From Roseovarius indicus (GTDB taxonomy: Bacteria > Pseudomonadota > Alphaproteobacteria > Rhodobacterales > Rhodobacteraceae): 64,000 bases of DNA. The position numbers were made by a program, and so were the translations under genes. Shown here one piece after another: positions 57,751-64,000 of this stretch. The stretch covers positions 5,332,001-5,396,000 of the forward strand of contig NZ_CP031598.1 in NCBI RefSeq assembly GCF_008728195.1, in the 5' to 3' direction. The notes below the pieces were generated by a model. The model did no database searches, was not told the origin of the DNA, and saw only the letters and a program-made list of their open reading frames with translations. Position 1 is the first letter of the stretch. Each line of letters starts with the position of its first letter.

Positions 57751-58416
57751 ATGAATTCCCCGCTACTGCAGCTTTTGGTGTTGGCAGGTATTGCCATATT
57801 CCTGATCCTGCGCCTGAAAAGCGTCCTTGGCACGCGGGACGGGTTCGAAGGTCCGCCGCGTCGCGGTGCGTCCGAGCCTGCCAAGAGTGACCGACGACAG
57901 GAATTCGAGGTGATCGAAGGCGGGCCGGATCACGACATCACCGACCATGTCCCGGAAGATTCCGAAGCTGCTGCCGCGCTTGCCGACATGAAGCGTATCG
58001 AGCCGTCGTTTACCGTGACCGACTTCCTTCAAGGCGCCCGCGGCGCCTATGAATGGATCCTGATGGCCTTCGAGAACGGCAACCTGGATCAAGTTGCGCC
58101 GTTCCTCGCCGAAGACGTCTACGAGGCTTTTGCTCAGGTCGTGGATTCGCGTCAGGAACAGGGCCTGACGGTCGAAGCCGAATTCGTGGGCGTGCGCGGA
58201 ACGACCCTGGCGGACGCCCGGTTCGACAACACTTCCAACCGAGCCGAAGTGACCGTCAAGTTCATCGGCGAGCTCATTTCCGTCGTAAAAGATCAGAATG
58301 GCGAGATCATCGAGGGCAAGCCGGGCCAATCCAAACGCCAGAAAGACACCTGGACGTTTGAGCGGGTCATGGGGTCGGGCGATCCCAACTGGCGGCTTGT
58401 TGCGACGGGCGAATGA
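57751..58416 (+). CDS. Tim44-like domain protein with membrane anchor
   Basis: A 221-residue protein with an N-terminal helix (LLQLLVLAGIAIFLILRL) and a Tim44-like domain (about 95-220; PSFTVTDFLQGARGAYEWILMAF, QGLTVEAEF, TWTFERVMGSGDPNWRLVAT). In mitochondria Tim44 belongs to the presequence-import motor; bacterial homologues are anchored in the inner membrane. AAGAGG precedes ATG 57751. It overlaps mltA by 4 bp, and the reading frame from 57232 is only an extension. Confidence 0.9.
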   Translation: MNSPLLQLLVLAGIAIFLILRLKSVLGTRDGFEGPPRRGASEPAKSDRRQEFEVIEGGPDHDITDHVPEDSEAAAALADMKRIEPSFTVTDFLQGARGAYEWILMAFENGNLDQVAPFLAEDVYEAFAQVVDSRQEQGLTVEAEFVGVRGTTLADARFDNTSNRAEVTVKFIGELISVVKDQNGEIIEGKPGQSKRQKDTWTFERVMGSGDPNWRLVATGE

Positions 58417-59450
58417 TCCGGCACTTGTGGGCGGCGATATGCCTCTGGATGCTGGCGGCTGCGACCGCCGCATCTGAGGACGTCACCCACAAGATCCTTG
58501 AATTCGATGATCTGGAAGGCTGGAACTTCGATACCCACGAGCGGGCACTCGAAGCGTTTCTTGTCACCTGCCCCGACCTGCGTGACCCGGATTGGAGCTC
58601 GCTTTGTGCCCTGGCCCAGCAGAACCCCGACGCAAAGACGTTCTTCGAGCTCTTCTTCCGCCCTATGCTGATCGAGAATGACAGCAAGGCCCTTTTCACC
58701 GGCTATTTCGAACCCGAACTCGATGGCGCGCTGTCTCCCAGCGCCCGGTATCGCTATCCGCTCTATCGCGAACCGGAGGTCGCAAAGGTTGCGAACCCGT
58801 GGCTCACCCGTCGAGAGATCGAAACTGGCGATTACATGAACGGAAAGGGGTACGAGATCGCTTGGGTTGATGATCCGGTGGAGCTTTTCTTCCTTCAGAT
58901 CCAGGGATCGGGCCGCATACGTCTGCCAAGCGGCCGGCGCATTCGCGTGGGGTATGGAGGCTCGAATGGTCACCCGTACCGTTCCATCGGTGTCGAACTT
59001 GTCCGCCGGGGGATATACAAGCCGCACCAGGTTTCGGCCGAGGTCATTAAGAACTGGGTCAAGCGCAATCCGCAGGAAGGGCGCGAGCTTTTGTTTCACA
59101 ACCCCTCCTACGTGTTCTTTCGCCGTGTCGACCAGGTACCGCCCGAGGCCGGCCCACTTGGCGCGATGAACCGGTCTGTCACGGCCAAGCGAACCATCGC
59201 CGTCGATCCGGCCTATACCCCGCTCGGTGCACCTGTCTGGGTCGAAAAAAAAGGCGCAGATCCCTTTAACCGGCTGATGATCGCACAGGATACCGGATCG
59301 GCCATCAAGGGGCCGCAGCGGGCCGACGTCTTTTTCGGTACCGGTGATGCGGCTGGCAAGGCGGCCGGTATGCTGAAGGATCCCGGCCGGATGGTCGTGC
59401 TGCTGCCGATCCAGCGTGCCTTTGCCACGGCAACGGAGCCGTATCAGTGA
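58413..59450 (+). CDS. mltA: Membrane-bound lytic murein transglycosylase A
   Basis: MltA cleaves the glycan backbone of peptidoglycan. The 345-residue protein has a signal peptide (about 1-20, ATAAS), the TGYFEPELDG motif, the IQGSGRIRLPSG region and the C-terminal 3D domain with AQDTGSAIKGPQRADVFFGTG and the Asp residues. No lipobox Cys is evident, so it may be soluble in the periplasm. Coupled to the Tim44-like and Smr genes by 4-bp overlaps. Confidence 0.93.
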   Translation: MIRHLWAAICLWMLAAATAASEDVTHKILEFDDLEGWNFDTHERALEAFLVTCPDLRDPDWSSLCALAQQNPDAKTFFELFFRPMLIENDSKALFTGYFEPELDGALSPSARYRYPLYREPEVAKVANPWLTRREIETGDYMNGKGYEIAWVDDPVELFFLQIQGSGRIRLPSGRRIRVGYGGSNGHPYRSIGVELVRRGIYKPHQVSAEVIKNWVKRNPQEGRELLFHNPSYVFFRRVDQVPPEAGPLGAMNRSVTAKRTIAVDPAYTPLGAPVWVEKKGADPFNRLMIAQDTGSAIKGPQRADVFFGTGDAAGKAAGMLKDPGRMVVLLPIQRAFATATEPYQ

Positions 59451-60043
59451 GCCGGCGCAAATTGCGGCCGGACGAGCTGGAGCTCTGGAGCAGGGTGGCC
59501 AGGACAACGGAGCGAATGCACCCGTCGAAGCCGTCAAAGTCCAAGAATGACTTGCCGTTTCGCAGTGAGAAGAAGGCCGCCGAACCCCCGGCCCGCGAGC
59601 CGATCGAGCGGTTCGAGATCGGTCAGAAGGCCAATGGCAAACCTGCGCGCCACGATGTTCTTCCCGGCATGCCGGAACAGATCGCGGCGGCCCCGGTCAA
59701 GATGGACAGGAAGGCCTATGATCGCCTGAAACGCGGCAAGCTCAAGCCCGAGGCCCGGATCGATCTGCACGGCATGACACTCGACCAGGCCAGGCCGGCG
59801 CTTCATTCGTTCATCATGAAATCCTTCTCGCGTGACCGGCGGCTTGTTCTGGTGATCACGGGCAAGGGCCGGGAGTCACCGGATGATGGCCCCATCCCCC
59901 GGCGACCCGGGGTGTTGCGCCACACCGTGCCCCATTGGCTGCAGACGCCGCCCCTGTCCCAGATGGTGCTGCAGATTTCCGAGGCGCATGTGCGCCACGG
60001 GGGTGGCGGGGCCTATTACGTCTACCTGCGCCGAAAGAGGTAG
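59447..60043 (+). CDS. Smr-domain protein
   Basis: A 198-residue protein with a basic, disordered N-terminal half and a C-terminal Smr (small MutS-related) domain (about 95-190): RIDLHGMTLDQARPALHSFI, LVLVITGKGR and LRHTVPHWLQ...QISEAHVRHGGGGAYYVYLRR. Smr domains are nicking endonucleases or RNA-binding units; this one lacks a MutS part. It overlaps mltA by 4 bp. Confidence 0.92.
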   Translation: MSRRKLRPDELELWSRVARTTERMHPSKPSKSKNDLPFRSEKKAAEPPAREPIERFEIGQKANGKPARHDVLPGMPEQIAAAPVKMDRKAYDRLKRGKLKPEARIDLHGMTLDQARPALHSFIMKSFSRDRRLVLVITGKGRESPDDGPIPRRPGVLRHTVPHWLQTPPLSQMVLQISEAHVRHGGGGAYYVYLRRKR

Positions 60044-60140
60044 CTGGAAGACCCGCCGGTCGCCATATTTCCGCCCAAGAGAAGCCCAAGCTCACTGTTA
60101 TCAGCGGCGAACGTTGATTTCGTCAAAGAGCTTGGAAAAG

Positions 60141-61070
60141 ATGATTGCATCCCGCCGTTCCCACCGAACAAGCGACATCGATATCTGCATACCGGTCTAC
60201 AAGACCGATCCGACGCCGCTCATTCTTCAGCTTGCACAGCAGAACGGGGCCGAACGTGCCGCGCTTCGGATCTACGATGATGGCTCGGGCGATCCGGCCT
60301 TGATCCGCAGCATCAAGGATGCGCTCGCCCGGTTTCCGGGGCGCACCACGCTGATCGAAGGCTTCGAGAACAGGGGCCGGTCGGTGGCCCGGAACAGCCT
60401 GCTTGCGGTGGCCGAAGGCGACTGGCTCTTGTTGATGGACTGCGACATGAGGTTGCCGGGGCCCGGGTTTCTCGATGCGTATCGTGCGGCGGCGAAAGAA
60501 CAAAGCGGGCCGTGTTGCATCGTGGGCGGGTTCCAGATCGATCCGCAGGCTGTCACCAGCGCCACGCGGTTGCATGCGCTCCAGTCCATGGTATCGGACT
60601 GTCTGCCCGCGCAGGTGCGGTCGGCTGATCCGGGGCGGTACGTGTTCACCTCGAACATCTTCATGCATCGCGCCATTGCCGAGAGCGTGCGTTTTGACGA
60701 GGGGTTCAATGGCTGGGGATGGGAAGATGTCGACTGGGGCCTGCGTATCGTGAACCGGTATCCGGTTCAGCACATCGACAACCCGGCCGTTCATATCGGG
60801 CTGGATACGACTCCGTCGATCCTGCGCAAGTACATGGAGTCGGTACAGAATTTCCTTCGTATGCTGGAAAGCCACCCGGATGCCGTGGCGCGGATGCCGA
60901 TCTATCGCTGGGCGTGCCAGTTCTCGCGGCTGCCGGGATGCGGGGTTCTTGTCTTCGTGGCGCGGGGGTGTGCGAACGCGCAGGTGGTGCCGCCGCGGGT
61001 GCGTCTTCTGGCGTTGAAAGTGTACCGGGCGGGGCTTTACGGGAGCGAATTGCACCGTGCCGGACACTGA
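60141..61070 (+). CDS. Family 2 (GT-A) glycosyltransferase
   Basis: A 309-residue inverting glycosyltransferase-like protein: DICIPVYKTDPTPLI at its start, LRIYDDGSGD, the DXD-like LLMDCDMRL near residue 100, GGFQIDP, and the second half GFNGWGWEDVDWGLRI with the catalytic-base ED motif. The sugar and acceptor are unknown. GGAAAAG precedes ATG 60141; the frame from 59883 is a shadow of the Smr gene. It overlaps the NodB gene by 14 bp. Confidence 0.88.
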   Translation: MIASRRSHRTSDIDICIPVYKTDPTPLILQLAQQNGAERAALRIYDDGSGDPALIRSIKDALARFPGRTTLIEGFENRGRSVARNSLLAVAEGDWLLLMDCDMRLPGPGFLDAYRAAAKEQSGPCCIVGGFQIDPQAVTSATRLHALQSMVSDCLPAQVRSADPGRYVFTSNIFMHRAIAESVRFDEGFNGWGWEDVDWGLRIVNRYPVQHIDNPAVHIGLDTTPSILRKYMESVQNFLRMLESHPDAVARMPIYRWACQFSRLPGCGVLVFVARGCANAQVVPPRVRLLALKVYRAGLYGSELHRAGH

Positions 61071-61845
61071 CGTTTATCAGCCGTCGCGGGGCCTGCTGCA
61101 GCGGGTGGCGCGGCGGTGGGCGGCGGGGCGTGCGGTGGCGCCTTTGGGCTTGGAAACAAGGGGTTTCGTGCTGTCCGTCTGCTTTGACGATGCGCCGGTT
61201 TCGGCGGTCACGCAAGGGGCCGAGATCGTTGGCGACGCCAGGGCCACGTATTACATTGCGACCGGGTTGCTTGGCGGTGATGGCGTGAGCGGACGGGTTG
61301 CCGACGCCGCCGATATTCGGCGGCTTGCGGAGGCCGGGCACGAGGTTGCGCTGCATGGGCACGGGCATGAAGACATGAGCCGGATGAGCGCCGCGGACGT
61401 GCTCAAGGATATCGCGCGGAACCGCGAAGAGTTGTCGCAGATCATCGGGAAGGAGCCCGCCGGGCACTTTGCCTATCCCTTTGGAGCGACCAGCCTTGCG
61501 ATCAAGAAAACCCTTGCGGACAAGGTGCTTACGGCGCGCGGGGTCCTGCCCGGGATCAACGGAAAACAGAGCGATCGGGTGCAGTTGGCGGCGTTTGACC
61601 TGCGGCCGGATGCGGCGCGGATTGCGCGGGCGGAGGCGGCGATGGGCCGGGCGGCGAAAGCGGGGGGATGGGTGATCTTGTTCACGCATGACGTGGCCGC
61701 GGAGCCCAGCGATTACGGGGTCACGCCGGAGGTGCTGGCCGGGCTTCTGGGGCGTGCCAGGGCGCTCGGGGCCGAAATTCTGCCGGTGGGGGCCGCCTGG
61801 GAGCGGATGTTAACGGAGCGTGCGGGGGTGCGGACCGGGGTTTGA
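61057..61845 (+). CDS. Polysaccharide deacetylase (NodB-type)
   Basis: A 262-residue carbohydrate esterase 4 protein: SVCFDDAP (the conserved metal/base motif 1), HGHGHEDMS (motif 2) and FAYPFGATSLA (motif 3). The start GTG 61057 lies within the glycosyltransferase, so the pair is translationally coupled. It has no signal peptide, so it may act in the cytoplasm on a lipid-linked intermediate. The 3' region carries tandem array B. Confidence 0.88.
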   Translation: MPDTDVYQPSRGLLQRVARRWAAGRAVAPLGLETRGFVLSVCFDDAPVSAVTQGAEIVGDARATYYIATGLLGGDGVSGRVADAADIRRLAEAGHEVALHGHGHEDMSRMSAADVLKDIARNREELSQIIGKEPAGHFAYPFGATSLAIKKTLADKVLTARGVLPGINGKQSDRVQLAAFDLRPDAARIARAEAAMGRAAKAGGWVILFTHDVAAEPSDYGVTPEVLAGLLGRARALGAEILPVGAAWERMLTERAGVRTGV

Positions 61846-61895
61846 CGCCCGAGGCCGCGAATCGGGAGTTAATGCCTGCATTTCAAGGGAAATGG

Positions 61896-61939
61896 GACGT
61901 CGGTATCGCGTCGGTATTACGTCGGTATCACGTCGGTGT
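61896..61939 (+). repeat. Tandem array B: four 11-bp units, same unit as array A
   Basis: Plus strand: GACGTCGGTAT, CGCGTCGGTAT, TACGTCGGTAT, CACGTCGGTGT without gaps; a decayed fifth unit (TTTTGCCGGCA) may follow. It begins 51 bp after the deacetylase stop and reads in that gene's direction, as array A does after pip. Confidence 0.95.
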
Positions 61940-61953
61940 TTTTGCCGGCATAA

Positions 61954-61988
61954 GCCCGGTTAACGCATCGCGCGCCGTGCAACCGGGC
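61954..61988 (+). terminator. Hairpin after array B (weak terminator candidate)
   Basis: Perfect 8-bp stem GCCCGGTT / AACCGGGC with a 19-nt loop that can itself pair further; only a short T-run (TTT) follows. Confidence 0.35.
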
Positions 61989-62076
61989 CGTTTGCGCGCA
62001 ACAGGGCGACCGAGAAGCCGCCACGGGATACGAATTATGAAGGGGTACCGGGGCTAGGTCGCCGCGCGCGTCGCGG

Positions 62077-62790
62077 TCATCCGGTCCAGTTTCGGGCCGG
62101 GCCGCTGTCGATATGCACGAAGTTTGCGTAGGTTCCGACGCCGCCCGTCAGTGTTTCCCGGGCCAATGCGCCCAGGTCGGAGGCAGAGATGCCCGGCAGG
62201 GCAAAGTCGATGGCCTTTGCCTTGATATGAAGCGAGTTGCGCGCGGCGCGCGCGCCTCGGCGTCGCAGCAGGTCGTTGGTTTGGCGGGTGCGGTAGCCCG
62301 AGGTGATCTGAACCTCGCCCTGCCAGCCATGGCGCATGGCGTCCGCGACAAGCCGTGCCAGACCGCTGATGATGGTCGGGTCGACCGGCTTGATGATGTT
62401 CTGCCGCCAATCGCGCAAAAAGTGGTTCAGACGGGCCGGGTTTTCGGCAACGAAACTGCCGTCCTGGTCGTTGAACCGCATTGTCAGGCGTTCGTCGGTA
62501 TTCACACTGTGCAGGGAAAGCGTCAGGTCGTCGCCATGGCGGGGCCGGACGGAGGGTTTGGCAGGCTGCCGCAGATCACCGGCGGAAGCATCGAGGTCGA
62601 TCAGGGGTTCGGTTGCGCCGTCGAAGAGCGGTTTGCTTTCGGAGGAAAACACGAAGGCCTGCGCCGTGCCGGGGCAGAGCATGGCAAGACCGGCTCGCAG
62701 GACATCCCGCCGGGAGGGCAAGGGCGATGTGAGGACCGCCCTGTTGCAGGAGCTGTAGCTGAAACGCGTTCCGCTTGACCGTTGCACCAA
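62077..62790 (-). CDS. DUF882 (YcbK/peptidase M15-like) protein with Tat-like signal
   Basis: A 237-codon frame; the 5' end is uncertain because no ATG and no clear SD fit. Residues about 26-46 (PSRRDVLRAGLAMLCPGTAQA) look like a twin-arginine signal, and the C-terminal half is a DUF882 peptidase-like domain with ITSGYRTRQTNDLLRRRG, NSLHIKAKAIDFALPG and FVHIDSGPARNW. Related proteins occur near L,D-transpeptidases and are thought to act on peptidoglycan. Convergent with the deacetylase gene. Confidence 0.78.
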   Translation of the reverse strand: MVQRSSGTRFSYSSCNRAVLTSPLPSRRDVLRAGLAMLCPGTAQAFVFSSESKPLFDGATEPLIDLDASAGDLRQPAKPSVRPRHGDDLTLSLHSVNTDERLTMRFNDQDGSFVAENPARLNHFLRDWRQNIIKPVDPTIISGLARLVADAMRHGWQGEVQITSGYRTRQTNDLLRRRGARAARNSLHIKAKAIDFALPGISASDLGALARETLTGGVGTYANFVHIDSGPARNWTG

Positions 62791-62867
62791 TCAAAAACCC
62801 GTGGCCTAGCCGTCTTTCTGACGGCATGGGGCACGGATAGATGCAAATGGTGGAGGAATGCTGAAGA

Positions 62868-62900
62868 CCGGCCTCGTGCCGGCCGGGCATCATGCCGGGC
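62868..62900. terminator. Low-confidence hairpin after pmtA
   Basis: Two GC-rich stems (CCGGC/GCCGG, and GCCGGGCAT/ATGCCGGGC with one mismatch) in the gap between pmtA and the DUF882 gene; no T-run follows, so a Rho-independent role is doubtful. Confidence 0.3.
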
Positions 62901-62907
62901 CGAAAGC

Positions 62908-63528
62908 CTAGGACGGGCGGGGTTTTTCCATCACGAGGAAGGTCATCATGCCCAGCGGCGGGATGGTCTTGCGGTCGGTAATGGAGAGGTCATCGCGCAG
63001 GACGGTGTCGAGGTGGAAATCGGAATGCCAGCCGAGCACGTTGGCGAAGGGTGCCGAGATGCGTTCGAGGAAGGCGAGGAAGCCTTTCTCGCGCACGAAA
63101 TGGTTGGTGATGATGATCCGGCCGCCCGGGGCGCAGACGCGGGCGATCTCGGCCATGCAGCGCTCGGGTTCGGGGACGACGGAGAGCACGTGCATCGCCG
63201 CGACCGTCTCGAACGCGTTGTCGGGGAAGTCGAGGGTGCGGGCATCCATCTGGCGGAGCTCTTTGACATGCGACAGGCCGCGGGCTTCGACCTTGTTGCG
63301 GGCCTTTTCGAGCATCTCGTCGGAATAGTCGATGCCGGTGACGCGGCAGGCCGGGTCGTAATGCGGCAGGGCGAGGCCGGTGCCGACGCCCACTTCGAGC
63401 ACGGTGCCCGGTTTCTCGTTGATCCGTTTGACGGCGCGGCGACGGCCGGCATTGGTGACCGCGCCAAAGGTGGCGTCATAGACGGGGGCCCAGCGGGCGT
63501 AGGAGTTTTCGACGGCGTTCAGTTCCAT
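62908..63528 (-). CDS. pmtA: Phosphatidylethanolamine N-methyltransferase (PmtA-type)
   Basis: Methylates phosphatidylethanolamine three times to phosphatidylcholine. The 206-residue SAM enzyme has VLEVGVGTGLAL (about 43-54), IDYSDEMLEKAR, HVLSVVPEPERCMAEIARV and the short C-terminus FLVMEKPRPS. Its length and its place after pssA match the Rhodobacter PmtA type; a generic methyltransferase is the alternative. Confidence 0.86.
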   Translation of the reverse strand: MELNAVENSYARWAPVYDATFGAVTNAGRRRAVKRINEKPGTVLEVGVGTGLALPHYDPACRVTGIDYSDEMLEKARNKVEARGLSHVKELRQMDARTLDFPDNAFETVAAMHVLSVVPEPERCMAEIARVCAPGGRIIITNHFVREKGFLAFLERISAPFANVLGWHSDFHLDTVLRDDLSITDRKTIPPLGMMTFLVMEKPRPS

Positions 63529-64000
63529 TCAGCGCTTCCTTGTCAGGTGCCTGCGGGATGCGGCGAGCGCGGCCCAGAGGACGGTGGCGAGGTAGATCGC
63601 GCACAGGACGATCATGGTGACCCACTTGAAGATGAAGAACGCGCCGATCAGCAGAATTGATCCGGCGGCGATCAGGACGGCATTGCCGCGGGCGACGTTC
63701 AAACCCTTGAGCGAGAGCGTTGGCACGCGGCTGACCATGAGCCCGGCGATAAGCAGCAGGTAGACGCAGATCGCGAGGTCCGGCAGGATCGGGCGGTCGG
63801 TGAAGGCGAAGGCCACGAACATCGGCACCATGGCGAGGGTGGCGCCGGCCGGGGCCGGGATGCCGACGAAGCCGTTGCCGTCATTCGGCAGGGTGCCGGC
63901 GCGGTTGCCCACGTTGAACCGCGCCAGGCGGACGACGCAGCAGAGCGCGAAGATCAGCACCACGATCCATGACAGGACGCGCATTTCCTGCAGCGCCCAG
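63529..64000 (-). CDS. pssA: CDP-diacylglycerol-serine O-phosphatidyltransferase PssA, 3' part
   Basis: Makes phosphatidylserine, the precursor of phosphatidylethanolamine. The frame is open at the window edge; 156 codons plus stop are visible, with three to four membrane helices and the RLARFNVGNRA motif following the missing CDP-alcohol transferase signature. The ATG at 63984 is internal (the frame continues upstream as WALQE). The stop and the pmtA start touch, so pssA-pmtA is one unit. Confidence 0.88.
   Translation of the reverse strand, partial: WALQEMRVLSWIVVLIFALCCVVRLARFNVGNRAGTLPNDGNGFVGIPAPAGATLAMVPMFVAFAFTDRPILPDLAICVYLLLIAGLMVSRVPTLSLKGLNVARGNAVLIAAGSILLIGAFFIFKWVTMIVLCAIYLATVLWAALAASRRHLTRKR

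Noticed and set aside
61842..62057. 71-codon frame across array B
   Set aside because: Needs a TTG start inside the deacetylase stop region and is built largely from the repeat; composition not protein-like.

Overview
The window is a gene-dense, GC-rich stretch of chromosome from an alphaproteobacterium, most likely a member of the Rhodobacterales (Roseobacter group). The call rests on gene content and order: secA next to a parvulin, argJ and mutT; a rimP-nusA-rnpM-infB cluster; parB-parA-rsmG-mnmG-mnmE-rho-hemJ facing maf-aroE-coaE-dnaQ-secB; and a pssA-pmtA pair for phosphatidylcholine synthesis. Nearly everything is housekeeping. I saw no insertion sequence, prophage, CRISPR array, rRNA or tRNA gene.

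Left part (1-13000): the 5' part of secA (-), then ppiC-argJ-mutT (+), a lone methyltransferase (-), a 413-bp gap ending in a 44-codon ORF with its own promoter and a strong terminator, then the transcription/translation operon rimP-nusA-rnpM-infB (-). A terminator-like hairpin with a U-tract lies just ahead of the rimP start and could be an attenuator. A PLP-dependent decarboxylase and a CDGSH/ferredoxin-like iron-sulfur protein follow.

Middle part (13000-46100): pip / ubiG; a comF-grxC-nitrilase-marR block; an NDUFAF5-like pseudo-methyltransferase; hemH; a cell-wall group (two YkuD L,D-transpeptidases and a CAP-domain lipoprotein); an hslO-nudix-cca set followed by an ABC exporter and an RNA methyltransferase; a receiver-PP2C phosphatase beside an Hpt protein, possibly a stress partner-switching output; ilvA, argG; a sulfotransferase-like/class IV aminotransferase pair; a periplasmic msrA; maeB-rbsK; mutS; grpE-hrcA; rph-rdgB-hemW.

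Origin part (46089-60043): the chromosome-partition and replication-origin neighbourhood. Two perfect 16-bp parS sites lie inside rsmG and across the mnmG start, next to parA and parB. An AT-rich 418-bp gap between hemJ and maf carries one perfect DnaA box and several near-matches and is the candidate oriC. Genes on both sides run away from it.

Right end (60141-64000): a glycosyltransferase overlapping a NodB-type deacetylase, a DUF882 peptidase, pmtA and the 3' part of pssA. Two four-copy 11-bp tandem arrays with the same unit, in opposite orientation and about 49 kb apart (13006-13049 and 61896-61939), are the most unusual repeat signal. I read all of this by eye; product names come from motifs and gene order, not from a database search.
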